NCBI GenBank assembly: GCA_036768485.1
Contig: JAVLUZ010000169.1
Coordinates: 784,005-848,004, forward strand
Origin: Mermis nigrescens
Taxonomy: Eukaryota; Nematoda; Enoplea; Mermithida; Mermithidae
DNA length: 64,000 nt
Reading direction: 5' to 3'
Within the stretch, counting starts at the first letter, position 1, and each line of letters opens with the position of its first letter. Under the pieces are notes generated by a model. It was not told where the DNA came from. It saw only the letters and a list, made by a program, of their open reading frames with translations, and searched no databases. Shown here piece after piece: positions 23,590 through 35,067 of this stretch. Made by a program: the position numbers and the translations under genes.

Positions 23590-26240
23590 TTTAAACAGAT
23601 CTAAGTTTTTCAGCATACACTTTACGCAAATATCAAGTGCAAGGAACACTAACGCTCAGATTTGGAAGTAAAATAAATTTGTAGTATAAACTACATATTA
23701 ACAACAAATGGAATAGTGCACACTTTACATAACTACAGAGTGTAGAGAAAACTAACAGACAGATTCCCAATTCTGATTTTACGTAGAACATTTAAAAAAA
23801 TTAAACTTCCGCAAGGCTCTAGAACTAAAGTTAATATGCAGTGTAAACTTTACACAAGCACAGAGTGTTAAGAAAATTTCAGTCGGATTCGTAATTCTGA
23901 TATTACTGTGATATTACGATCAACATTTATGAAAAAATTAAGTCAACACAATGGACAGAGGACAAATAAATATCAGGTGTAAACCACTTTACAGCACAGT
24001 TGAGTGCAAGCAAACTGGTGTATCACATTTGGTTTCTGGTTAATTTTTAGACTCGAGATTATGTCCAGACTGATAACCCAGAACTTGGCAGAAAAAACAA
24101 GGCAGAAACACGTTAAAACCCCCCATTTTTTGATCTTTTAGTTACCGAAAAAGCTAAATATTGATGTAAACAAACGCAATTCGCTGTGACGCGTACCCCT
24201 TAAAAAGTGCTTTATTTTTATCCTGTTCGACCTCGCCCGACTTCTGAACAGAGGAAGTGGCAAACAAAAAATGGACAAATATGTTTTTCTATTGTCCACC
24301 ACATTGTAAATTTTAAAAATCTGAACCTAACGCCCCATTGAGTGTAAATAAATTCGGTTCAGGCCAGTTTGTAGCCCTTTGATTGTAGTACGTTTGTATG
24401 TGCCAAACTTATGTTCCGCAAAATATTTGATATGATTTGCCAATCAAAATACGAAGAAAACCTGTTTTTTCGCCCATTTGACACCTCAGATTTCGAACTT
24501 TACACCCCCCATAAATAACACAATATTACGTTTTTTAACGCGGCTTGCTTCGATATGTAGCCCGTAGAAGTTACCTTATTTCTATTTTATTCAATTCATC
24601 TTAACTGATAACCGAAAATGTTGGCAGAGAAATCTCGGACAAAATCTGTTTTTTACTCATTCACTAGAGTGTAAAGTTTAAATCCCTGGTACTAATTGCG
24701 TATTGATTGTAGAAAAGTTTGCTGGCATGCACAGGATAGCCCTTGATCTGTAGTACATTTCTATTAGAAAAATTTCTTAAATCTCATAACCGGAGTTGTT
24801 GGCAGGCAAAAGCAAGTCGAAACTCGACTAGAATGTGTCTTTTAACCCCACAGATTTTCGCTCTCTTTACACTCCCATCCGAGAACTAAGGCGAAAAGCA
24901 AAAAACAAAAAGTGTCAGCTGCAGAACATAAAGAGATAAATAAGTCAAATGAAGTGCATAATTTTGCCAAGAGAATTAAAAAAAGAAAAAAGTCAGGATT
25001 CAGAAGATTCGAACCCATTAGTCTTTTTCTGAATTTGCATGCGAGAACGGATGCGTAAGACCCTGCGCCAACTCGACATATCGGCGGATTTTAATACTTG
25101 GTTAATAATTGAAAAATATTCATCATTCTACTAACGTTTAAGAATAGTGCATTTATGATAATAAAAATAATTATTTATTAAAGACGAGTCAAAAACCTCT
25201 AAAATAAGAAAAATCTGAAAAAACAATATGCAATACGAAGTTATCTATCGGCATTAGAAAAAAGATGTAGGTAAAATTCAAAGTTCACCTCTTCATATCT
25301 CAACAAACACTGGCTGTAGAAAAGTTTAAAGGTCAGATTCGTTATTCTGACCTCACGGATAACATTTTAAAAAAATTCATCATCCACGATGCTCCGAACG
25401 GGAAAATTTTTTTCAGTGTAAAGTTTGCACCTACACTAAAAAGCAATATTGATTGTAAAGAAACAAAATAAATTTTGCCGTGTAGCGCTTAGGACGAGGC
25501 ACATGTTAAAGATAATTACTCTGTTCTGTCTACTAAGTGGAGAATATGGCAGGGAAAAAACATTTTTGTGTCCCAGACTCTTTACAATAAACCGCCTCTA
25601 AATTTGAAAATATTATTTTTTCGAAAAAAATTAAAAATACTTCCCTAGATTTTATAACTGTCTACCTTTTAAAACCCAATCAGACTGCATAGAACGCAAA
25701 AATGAGTTAGATATACTTCTGCACATGAAAACAGTAAAAAACCGTCTACTTTACACAATATTGCGTTGAAAGAAGAAAAAAATTGTTATTCGAGATTTTG
25801 TGACCCTCTACATTATGATACCAATTGGACTGCACAAAAACTAAAATTGTGTCAGATAAGCTGAAAATAAGCAAAGAGTAAAAAACCCGTATACTTTACA
25901 TTTTTATGCAACAATCATTCAGTGTAAAGAAATTTTAAGGTCAGATTCGTAATCTACTGCTCAAGGGCAACATTAAAAAAATTGGCCCTACGCAAATTAT
26001 TTGATTTTTCGGTTTACACTTTACACACTCATTGCTTACTCGGTATTGAGTGTAAACAAAATAAAAGGCGGACATGTAATTTTTTAATTATTCATCGATT
26101 AAAAAAACCGCACCTACCAGATGTGTGCCGTTATAGCTGTGAGGGGGGGACACAAATTTCGCACTCGCTGTGAAAAAAGATAAAAGAAAAAAGGATGGCC
26201 AAGTATATATTAGGTAGCGCTATCGAGCTACCTATAATAA
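23590..26240 (-). repeat. Hairpin/GTGTAAA repeat family, long copy G2
   Basis: A 2.6-kb AT-rich copy ending in the hairpin TAGGTAGCGCTATCGAGCTACCTA at about 26,214-26,237. It shares long diverged segments with 53.4-55.25 kb, for example GGCAGAAAAAACAAG and ATTATGTCC-type words. At least a dozen GTGTAAA or TTTACAC words are scattered through it, several as palindromes such as GTGTAAACTTTACAC at 23,842. No protein was recognised. Confidence 0.65.
24996..25086 (-). other. Degenerate tRNA-like sequence
   Basis: On the minus strand there is an A-box-like TTGGCGCAGGGTC, then about 45 nt later a B-box-like GGGTTCGAATC, followed by a T-run terminator. The acceptor and T stems do not pair well, so a functional tRNA is unlikely. 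It may be a pseudogene or a tRNA-derived piece of the repeat around it. Confidence 0.3.
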
Positions 26241-28165
26241 ACTTTGTATAATTCAGTTCAATAAAAGCGGCTTCATTGCTTCTACGGAAAACGAAAATGA
26301 AACATTGACATTGAAATCAAAAAAAATTATGATAGCTTGCGCATAAAAAGCTACTTTTTTGTGTAAGTAGGTGCTTATCTTCGAATCTTGCTGTCAACTT
26401 GTTGAGTATACACACTAACTAATGCATTAATTTTTTAAATCACTTCACTGGAGGTGTTATGTATTGCATGATCGAAAAATTGAAAAAAAAATTTTGTCAA
26501 GAGCTCAACAAGACGAGCCGCACTCATGGGGCAAACGCGCAACTAGAAAATTTCCTATATCAGTTTTGATCGTATTACAAATGAGAGCAACCATATTAAA
26601 TTTCTAGATAAAGAGGAATCAATTTCCTATCCAATTAAAAATTTTTTAACACATTTTCTTCTTTTAAAATCGCATTAGAAACGATTTTTACTTCTATTCC
26701 GCTGTCTTATACCTGCTATGACCAGGTATAAAATGGGCGGAATAAAAGCAACCGTTTTTATTCCCGAGATAACTTATTCCGCCTTCTGTCATACCGCTTA
26801 TTTTATTCCGCCGTTTTATTTCGAGGTTAGCGCCTGGAACGGCGCTATTCCGCCTTCTGTCTTACCAACTTTATTCCTGAAATACTGCTTATTCCGCTTT
26901 CTGTAATATCGAAATATTTTATTCCGCCCTCTTATCCTAATGTTTTATCCTGGAATAGCACTATTCCGCGTTCTGTCATACGGCCCTAGGACAGAAAAGC
27001 CTTCAAGCGTCCTTGGTTACGAGGTCGCCAATTCTGCACGTACTAACAAATGGTAATTACTATTCATGGATAGTAACCTAGACATACTCGTACATTTGAG
27101 CAGAGAACAAACTATTGTTTTAATATCTATCAAATCGAATCGACGCTATGAGTAAGAATAAATTTAAGCACGAAACACGACTATTTATAGAAGAAAATTA
27201 AGTTGATGTACCGAATCATTATTAATCATGAGCCACTGAATCGTGACAAATCAAGAGTGGATAAATATCATGTGTCAGCTTTGGGAATATCTGTTCCGGG
27301 CGACTCAATGAAATGTCTTTTGCTAAGTGTGGGAAGTTTGAATCGTTCGCCGTGTGCATGGAAAGAAATTCATTACAGCATTTCAATTTTTAAATTGCTA
27401 ACTAAGCATGCATAATATGTAATTTGTCATTATTCGCAACAGGCCTAGCCAATTTTGCGAAGCCTACAAAGCTCCATGGTCCGAGTCCATTTCAATAGAT
27501 AGCATGATGGATGGTATAATATCGCTTAATTTGTGTAAGTAGTCCTCAAAAAAAGTCGCGGAGGAGCATGGGTTAGAAGATCGCCTAAAATTTATAGGCT
27601 GACTGCTTACCATACATGAGCGTGAGTGGGGAGTTTTTAAGGCTTCCCCCAAAATCCAGTGGAACCCTCAGAATTGAATTTTTGGCATGTCTTTGGGGAC
27701 TTTAGCAGTTTGCACTACTCAGAACCTCCAGAATCTGGTCGCTACACCCTCTTCTCAGATTTCCGAGATTACTCGGTTTTACATTAGCAAACTCGATTAC
27801 TCATTATTTTTTAGAATCAATATCCGAGTTTTTCGGAACACTTAAAAGCAAACGATTTCAAAGAATCAGTCCGTATCGCGCACAAATGGTGCCTTTTCAG
27901 CGTTTTTCTTTTTATGTCTTTAAGCGCTAAAATTCTTTTAACAAAATTTATTTTATATAAATTAAATCAAAGAATTTGCGATTCCCAAAAAATGACCGGA
28001 AATCATTCAAATTTGTTGAAATACGGCCCATCGCAAAATTTATCGAAAACAATGTTTTTACCCTTGCCATCAATTTTTTCGACATTTTTGACGTTAAAAA
28101 ATTTTGAGACGTTAGACACTTAACACTGCACTATTGAAGCACAGCATGTCCATCTATGTCGTTAC
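26241..28165. other. Non-coding region with ATTCCGC array
   Basis: At 26,690-26,990 the words TTATTCCGCC and TTCTGTCAT or TTCTGTCTTA recur about six times, a degenerate array or inverted-repeat element. A piece of the AAAAATTAAATTCT-type repeat lies near 27,640-27,760. No gene was recognised; frames of 60-70 codons have no visible homology. Confidence 0.45.
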
Positions 28166-28410
28166 CATTGGTGGGCGGCACTAAACTTCTGGGGGTTGCA
28201 GGATTTTTTCAAAGGTCAAAAAATGGCCTTAAAAATGGTGGTAAGAACACCATTTTTCAACGTTTCTCATCGAGCACTATCCATTGGCATCAAAAAAATC
28301 GCGTAAAAAACAAAAAATTCAAAAACCTAATTCCAGGGGGTAATTTGGTTTCTACGAGGTATTTTGGTTTCTGGGGGTGCATACCCCCGAACCCCCCACG
28401 CCCAGGTATG
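28166..28410 (-). mobile_element. Non-autonomous hAT element
   Basis: It runs from CATTGGTGGGCGGC to GCCCAGGTATG. Flanks are GTCGTTAC (28,158-28,165) and GTCGGTAC (28,411-28,418), seven of eight. Confidence 0.85.
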
Positions 28411-29135
28411 GTCGGTACTGCCAGAGAACTTTTCTAAGTTAAAATGACCTCAGAAACTGTTATAATTGCTAAGATGGCATAAAACCTAAGTTAATCCTGT
28501 TTCTGAACATTTTCCAGCACTTACACGAAAATTCCCGCCACTTTCAGGCCTCTATTTCGACTTATTTTTTATAAAAAATTTTCATTTGCTCGATGAATAA
28601 ACGAAAATTTTATTTATGGAGAATTTAAGTCGAATTTTACGCGACAAAATTTTATCGCGCATCGTCACGTTATCTTAACGTCTGACTGCTCAAATAATGG
28701 GTTTGAGTGCACGTCGACCTATAGTCTGTTTCATTTATTCTAGAGGTGTTTCAGTAAATTTTTTTGAAGGCTATAGTATGCCTAACTAGGTGATTCACTG
28801 TAGTGTTGTAAAAGATATCTTTATCTTTATCTTTTTAGCAAGATAAAGACAAAGATAAAGATATCTTCATCTTTATCTTGACGATTTTTTATCTTTATCT
28901 TTATCTTTATCTTTTGGAAAAATCACAGGCTATCTTTATTTTTATCTTTATCTTTTTGATAGGAATATATATGTAAAAAAGATAAAGTATGTACATAAGT
29001 TAGCATGTAGTCCAAAATGCAGATTTGACGTGAGTAGTAAGGAGACCCCCGCAAGCGTATTTTGGGGGTCCGCTCTATGCTTTAGCATTACAGGTCAGCC
29101 AATGAGCCTTCTTCTCGGGATCCGCTTTTTTCCAT
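28411..29135. other. Non-coding left flank of element 2 with (ATCTTT)n
   Basis: 28,430-28,560 is a copy of a dispersed repeat (AAAATGACCTCAGAAACTG words; others near 9,525, 49,370, 58,740, 60,510 and 60,930). 28,811-28,960 is a run of ATCTTT/AAAGAT hexamers in both orientations. No gene. Confidence 0.55.
28811..28960. repeat. ATCTTT/AAAGAT microsatellite
   Basis: Imperfect hexamer runs, with an inverted AAGATAAAG stretch in the middle that can pair with the flanking ATCTTT runs. Confidence 0.8.
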
Positions 29136-29389
29136 GGGGGAAAATTTCCCAGGGGAAAATTCAATAGTGGAAAATTTCTCCGGGGGAATTTTTGAAGTCT
29201 TTTTGGTAGTAGTTAAGCATGTTTCCCTGGGAACACATGATATAACCTACCCTATGCTTAAGCATAGGCGGAGCGAACATGCCCAGCCCTGCCCGCTGCC
29301 GCCCGCCCGCCCAGGGCCAGGGGCCCAGGGCCAGGGAGAGGAAATTCCCACTGTGTGGTTTGCGGGGGTCCACCTTCGGCTAGCCCCGC
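29136..29389 (+). repeat. Left terminal inverted repeat of element 2
   Basis: The outer end is GGGGGAAAATTTCCCAGGGG; the inner end is CTTCGGCTAGCCCCGC. It contains a very GC-rich central block (GCCCGCCCGCCCAGGGCCAG) and ATGCTTAAGCAT. It matches 40,749-40,997 in reverse complement with small indels. Confidence 0.88.
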
Positions 29390-29720
29390 CGTTCCATGGG
29401 TAACCCCGGTTGTTATTACCCAGGGAGTTATTTATCCCGGGGTAATTCTTGAAGGGGCATAAGTCAAGAACCAGCAGCCAGATTGGGCTGAAATTTTAGG
29501 GTTAGGATAAATACTGTATCAGCAAACATTTTAGCGCGCAACCTACAGTATACCAGCATTAGTTTACACTTTCTCATAAAGCACTATATTTCAAGAACCA
29601 ATGGGCGGATTGGGTTGAAATTTTCAGGATAGCTTGGGTAAATGTTGCATTGGCCACTGGAGTCAGCAGGAAACGTTTCTGAACATGTCCAGGCGTGCCC
29701 GGGCCTGCCCGGACCCTGAA
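29390..29720. other. Non-coding leader of element 2
   Basis: No gene. There are two imperfect direct repeats around TCAAGAACCA and GATTGGGCTGAAATTTT (29,464 and 29,593), then a GC-rich GCCCGGGCCTGCCCGG palindrome just before the first promoter box. Confidence 0.55.
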
Positions 29721-29895
29721 GTCTATAAATATGAAAAATTTTCCTTAAAATCGTCACCCGACTGGAAAGAAATCAAAGTCATCCGACTAGAAATCAAAGA
29801 CTATAAATAATAAGAATTTTCTGTTAAAATTGTCATCCGACTAGAAACTAAAGTCTATGAATAATAAGAATTTTCTGTTAAAAATTGTCACCCGA
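29719..29895 (+). promoter_or_regulatory. Triplicated promoter block before the polymerase gene
   Basis: Three related units contain TCTATAAATA (29,722-29,731), ACTATAAATA (29,800-29,809) and TCTATGAATA (29,854-29,863). Each is followed by AATTTTC-x-TTAAAAT and TCATCCGACTAGAAA-type sequence. The third box is altered at one key base. The ATG inside the third box is unlikely to be the gene start; the next ATG, at 29,917, is preferred. Confidence 0.6.
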
Positions 29896-29916
29896 CTAGA
29901 AAGAAATTATTTCAAA

Positions 29917-32900
29917 ATGAAATCCAACATGACACGAACGCGTAAGCTGCACACATGCATAACTTGCAATAAAACATTTACACGGCCTAATAGATTAAAA
30001 GGACATGAGGAATCTGCGCATGTAGGTGCTAGGTATCGCTGCCCTTCATGTGCATCACTTTTTAGGCTTCCCAGAAAGCTTTGTGCGCATTTTGATACTA
30101 AGCATGTAGAAAAAAAGTGCATCTATTGTAACTCATCAGATCTTTTCTCAAATACTCATATGAAATCATGCTTACTAGTAAAAGCTAATCCAGGACACGA
30201 ATTAGAAAAGGCTGAGCCTGTTCAAACTGCAGTAATGCCTGAGGACAGTCTTCTTCCAGAAGATTTGTCCGACTACCCGACAATGTTTGGGAGGAAGTCA
30301 GGAAGTACTGGAATTTGATACGCACAACCAAAAGCATAAATGATGTGCTAGATCACTCTTATAATTATTGCTGGGGAACTGGTGATTATTTAAAAATGCT
30401 TAGTAATAATTTCAGTAATGAAAAAGAGGCATTCCGTGTGGATGTAGCATTTGGTTGTATTTTGAAAAATCGCGAAACTGGTTTAAGCAATTATTGGTAT
30501 GCTTGCCAAAATAATTTCACTCTTCTAGGGAAGCCAGTACTTATCATAAACAGTGATGATAACAAAGATTTAGCTAGTAAGCTTCAGGAAATCGATATTG
30601 AGGAAAAATTCAGCCGCCCAGATACAAAATGGGGACTTCAAGCTATAACAAATGTAGAATTTTTTGTAACTCCTCAGAAAAATTTTGTTGCTGGATGCAC
30701 TGATGTTGAACTTCCTGATGTTGAACTTCCTGAAACTAATGCATATCAACTACATACATTGCACATGACACAAGATAGCAACAGAAACAAGTTTAATGAC
30801 AATCTCTGCTTTTTCCGTTGCTTAGCACAATGTCTTGTAGGCAATTTTGAAGCTGACACACTTTACAAGCTTTTTGTACAGTATTGTCAAAAGAAAAATA
30901 TTCAAGCAAACGCTGAAAATTTTGAAGGAGTTCCATACACTGATTTGGGAAAGATAGAAAGATGGTTAAAAGTAGATATTCAGTGTTTTCATATTGATGC
31001 TGATAAGCAAACAGCCATTTGTTGGAGGAAAACGATTAGGAAATATGACAAGCTATTAAATTTAGACATTTCAATGACTGCCTCTGATCTAGCCCACTAT
31101 AGTTATATCATAAATCTCGATCAGTATGCAAAGCGATATATGTGCATCATGTGCAGCAGATTATTCAACAAGTCTGAATATTTAAATGCTCATGCAAAGA
31201 AACACTGTAGTCAAGGAGAAACAAAACACAAGTTTCCAGGTGGAGTCTTCCAAATGAAAAGAACTATTTTTGAAGAACTGGCTGACCTTAACATTCCTGT
31301 AGAAAATCAATTTCGTCCTTACTTAGCTGCATACGATTTTGAGGCACTTTTAATAAGGAAAGAATCAACAGCTTCTGATAAATTGCAGTTTATAACACAG
31401 CATCAACCGATTTCATGTGCAGTGCATACAAATGTGCCAGGATTTCAGCCAACATGCTTCATTAATGAAGAGCCTGATCAGTTAGTCTTACAATTACTGC
31501 AGCATCTCGAGAAAATTCCAAGCACAAAGTGCTCTACTTTTACCATATTTCCAGGATATCTTTAATCATATTGATATGAAAATTCGAAGGCAGGAAGCAT
31601 ACATTAAGGAACATGAAGAGAATGATATAAGGAGGGAAAAAGGGTTCCTAAATAAGCTGGCAAAAGCTCAGACAAAGCTATACAGGTACTGCACTCAGAT
31701 GACTTGTCTAGGCTTCAACTCAGGCAAATATGATCTATATTTGATAAAATGCAACTTGTTTCCAGCACTCATACAGCAAGTGCGAAAGGATCCAGAAAAT
31801 AACAAATGGCCAAAAGCAATTCTAAGAAATGGCACAACACTTTGCCTCTACAAATCTTTTCAAATTCTTAGACATCAGTACCTATGTAGCGCCTGGTTTT
31901 AGCTTAGATGTATTTATGAAAGCCTATAAGGCAAGCCTCAGAAAAGCAAAATTTCCATATGAATACTTAGATTCTTTTGATAAATTATCTGAAACTAAAC
32001 TGCCTCCTCCTGAAGCATTTTACAGCACCTTAAAAGAAGAATGCATAAGCATAGATGATTATGAACAATGTCAAATTTACTGGAAACAGTTTAATATGAG
32101 GACTCTGACGGACTACCTTATATTTTACAATCTAAGAGATGTTGTTCCATTTTTTGGAAGCTTGCACAACAATGGCCCTGCTGTACTGGGACAGATTTAG
32201 AATTGATAGGGAGGCAATGTCCCTACCAGGTATCACTGAGCGCTACCTATTTAGAAGCATTCCAGAAACCATATTTGCACTCTTCGCATCCTACTCTAAA
32301 GATTTATACTATGCACTTAAATCAAGCATGAGAGGAGGAGGCCTTTCTATGGTCATGACCCGACTTGCAATAAAAGATAAGACTTATATCCGCAACAACC
32401 CCAGCAAACCAGTGAAAACCATAATAGGCCTCGATTTCAATGCTCTATACTTATGGGCACAATCCATGGATATGCCTACAGGCTACTTTGATCACTAAGT
32501 TCCCAAGAAAAATAATAAATTTCATAAAATTTCCTGTGCTAAGCCACTTTCACTTGAATATTTGAAATATGAAAGTCAAAGAATAAATCATCCAATACAG
32601 CATCGAGAAAATGGTATAGAAAAACTAATAGGCCCTAGAAGCTTACCTGTTGATGGCTTTTGTGCTGAAACAAATACAGTCTATGAGTTTTACGGCTGTT
32701 TCTGGCATGGCCACAATTGCTTAGCAGGCACCCGCAACAAAGACATTGATCCAGAGCAGGCTAAAAATTGGATTATGGAAAAGGAAACATATATAAAGTC
32801 CTTAGGATACAATCTCATAACTATATGGGAGTGCCAATTGCATGAGCTGCGTACAGATTTTCTAAGAACCCAAAAGCTAAGACACTTCTATTTTAAAAGC

Positions 32901-34069
32901 TGGATTAGTACAAATGAAATGATACAGGCAATGCTTGATGGGAGAGTCTTTGGCTTTGCGAAAGTAGACATTTCAACCCCTGATCATTTGAAAAATCTTT
33001 ATGCTGACTTCCCACCAATAATAAAGCATGCTGAGATTGGAAGGGAGGATATTGGGCCTTTCATGGAAGAGTATGCTGAAAAAATGGAGCTATTGAAAAA
33101 GCCCCGCCAAAATCTTATAAGTAGTTATTTTGGAAAAAGTATCATCTTATCTACAGAAATGATCAGATTTTTAGTAAATCATGGTCCTACATTAGACAAA
33201 GTACATGAAGTAATAGAGTTCGATAGGGCAAGGCCATTTGAGAAATTCCGAGATACAGTCACGAAGCATAGGCAAGAAGGGGATGAAGACCCCGAGCTAG
33301 CTATGATTGCTGACACGTTCAAGCTGCTCAGAAACACAGGTTATGGCAAGACTCTTACAAACAAGGAACAGCACATAGATGTGTTTTATGCTGACTATGA
33401 AAAAGCAGCTGAATGCAGCCTGAGTCCTTATATTAAGAAAATAAAACACATTACTAATAATTGCTATGAGATACACATGCGTAAGAAAGAAATAACATTA
33501 GATCTGCCCATTGTAGTTGACTTTCAGTGTATAATTGGGCAAAAATTAGCATGTTAGAATTTTTCTATGATATATTACTGAAATATTTTGATAAGGCAGA
33601 TTATCAGTGTATGCAGACCGATACAGATAGCATTTACTTGGCACTGTCTGCAGAAAATTTATTGGATATAGTAAGGCCAGAAAAGAAATAGGAGTTTGAC
33701 AAGATTTACCTACAATGGTTTGTGACATCCAAGGCAACTAAAAGAACTCCTGGGCTGTTCAAAGAGGAATACCGAGGTACAGCAATGTGTTGCTTGGCAG
33801 CTAAAACATATATTGCTATAGATGAGGAAACAAACAAAATCAAAGCTAGCAGTAAAGGCTTGTTGAAAAATATAAACAAGCTAAGCTATGAACAGTACAG
33901 CAATGTCTTGCAAAATCAGGAACCTCAAGGTGGAAGAAATATTGGCTTCTGAATGCAACCTGATAACCAAATGTGGACTTACATACAAGAAAATCAGGGC
34001 CTCCCATATCTGTATGTTAAAAGAGTGTTTCTTTCTGATGGAAACACAACAGTCCCACTAGATATCTAA
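29917..34069 (+). pseudogene. Protein-primed family B DNA polymerase of element 2, broken
   Basis: Copies the element's DNA in Maverick-type elements. Parts in order: two C2H2 fingers (CITCNKTF, CPSCASLF) at 29,960-30,110; an OTU-like DNLCFFRCLA at about 30,800; another finger CIMCSRLF at 31,145; exonuclease YDFEALL (31,333), GFNSGKYDL (31,712) and YNLRDVVPF (32,128); polymerase A LDFNALYLW (32,430); a Vsr-like insert FYGCFWHGHNC (32,690) and IWECQL (32,823); polymerase B LLRNTGYGKT (33,330); polymerase C TDTDSIYLAL (33,621). The end is VPLDI at 34,066. Frame changes occur near 30,280, 31,560, 31,850, 32,160 and 33,540; stops are at 32,496, 33,690 and 33,950. The gene is therefore inactive as assembled. 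The start is the ATG after the promoter block. Confidence 0.85.
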
Positions 34070-34247
34070 ACTTGAAATAAATTTCAGGTTTTTCTCATGC
34101 ACAATGAAGAGGCGCCTGATATCCCACCTACATGGGCACATGGTCAGAAGTTTTTAAGTTGCGATTAAAAAGTTTAGCTGGAAATGATCCACCATTGTGC
34201 CAACCTCCTTGTGGTGTGGATCGGACATCGACAAATGGGCACCAAAG
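34070..34247. other. Short unassigned interval between polymerase and tandem array
   Basis: Coding-like words occur in more than one frame (for example IPPTWAHGQKF at about 34,120), but no frame is open across it. It could be the remains of a small gene; none was recognised. Confidence 0.3.
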
Positions 34248-34500
34248 CTTGTAAAGTTTGGAATATTTTTTGTAAAGTTTGAAATATTTTTTGTAAAGTT
34301 TGGAATATTTTTTGTAAAGTTTGGAATATTTTTTTGTAAAGTTTGGAATATTTTTTACACGTTTAAGCATAGTACTTTTGTAAAGTTTGGAATATTTTTT
34401 GTAAAGTTTGGAATATTTTTTGTAAAGTTTAAAATATTTTTTGTAAAGTTGGGAATATTTTTTGTAAAGTTTGGAAAATTTTTTATAAAAGTTTGAAATA
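34248..34500. repeat. 21-bp tandem array TTTGTAAAGTTTGGAATATTT
   Basis: About eleven copies of a 21-bp unit, with one 20-22-bp interruption at 34,354-34,376. Because 21 is a multiple of three, both strands show long spurious frames (VKFGIFF on plus, KKYSKLY on minus). It abuts the 3-prime end of the TBP-like gene. Confidence 0.85.
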
Positions 34501-35018
34501 TTATGTATCTAATCTGCATTTCTCAAGCATTGTTGAAACTATTTTATATGCTCTGTACAACTCATGCTCCTCTTTTGCACCTGTAAGGATCAATTTTCCA
34601 CTGGTGAACAGCAAAAATGTTATATTTTTGAATTTGTATATTAAACCAGGAAACAATTCCACTTCATATAGGCATTTTCTTTTCACCAGCTCATAAAATT
34701 TGCAAAGATAAATGCGGAACCCTAAATTTGCCGAACCTGCAAACATATGGGATTCACCTTTAAATCATCACTTTTAGCATTTAATGCATCTACAGCAGCT
34801 TTTATAACACTTTCACCATCTTACACTGCTTTGGCTCCAACACATACAATTTTTCCTGATTTGAAAATCAGTAATGTTGCTTGAGGTAATCGAAATACAA
34901 TACCTGGAAATTTCTGCCGATTATACTGAGCTGTATTTGGTAATTTTAGGTAGATGTCATCTAGGTCAAGCACATTTGGCAGGCATGTAGTCAATACAAT
35001 GTTTTGTATGGTGACCAT
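34501..35018 (-). pseudogene. TATA-binding-protein homologue carried by element 2
   Basis: On the minus strand a ~170-codon gene has the two-repeat TBP core fold signature. Repeat 1 (35,018-34,821) starts MVTIQNIVLTT and holds KFPGIVFRL and LLIFKSGKIVCVGAK; repeat 2 (34,746-34,501) holds LFPGLIYKF and LLFTSGKLILTGAK and then an ELYRAYKIVSTML helix. In cellular TBP the Phe pairs of these segments insert into the TATA minor groove; all four are present (37 and 52 in repeat 1; 32 and 47 in repeat 2), 15 apart in each. Length is that of a bare TBP core. A stop at 34,821-34,823 and a frameshift near 34,750 break it. It is divergent from the integrase, and the TATA-rich gap of 49 bp is shared. It likely served, before decay, to recognise the element's TATA-type boxes (inference). 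No TBP is part of the standard Maverick set that I know of. Confidence 0.85.
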
Positions 35019-35067
35019 TTTTAATAAATACTATTTAACAAATCCTTTTTCTATATATTTATAAATA
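35019..35067. promoter_or_regulatory. Divergent promoter between TBP-like gene and integrase
   Basis: The 49-bp gap contains TATTTATAAATA (35,056-35,067), a perfect palindrome and so a TATA-type box on both strands. It directly abuts the integrase ATG, unlike the 26-39-nt spacing elsewhere. Confidence 0.5.

Noticed and set aside
34197..34496. 99-codon frame of KFGIFFV repeats
   Set aside because: It is open only because the 21-bp tandem unit is a multiple of three; the minus-strand KKYSKLY frame is open for the same reason.
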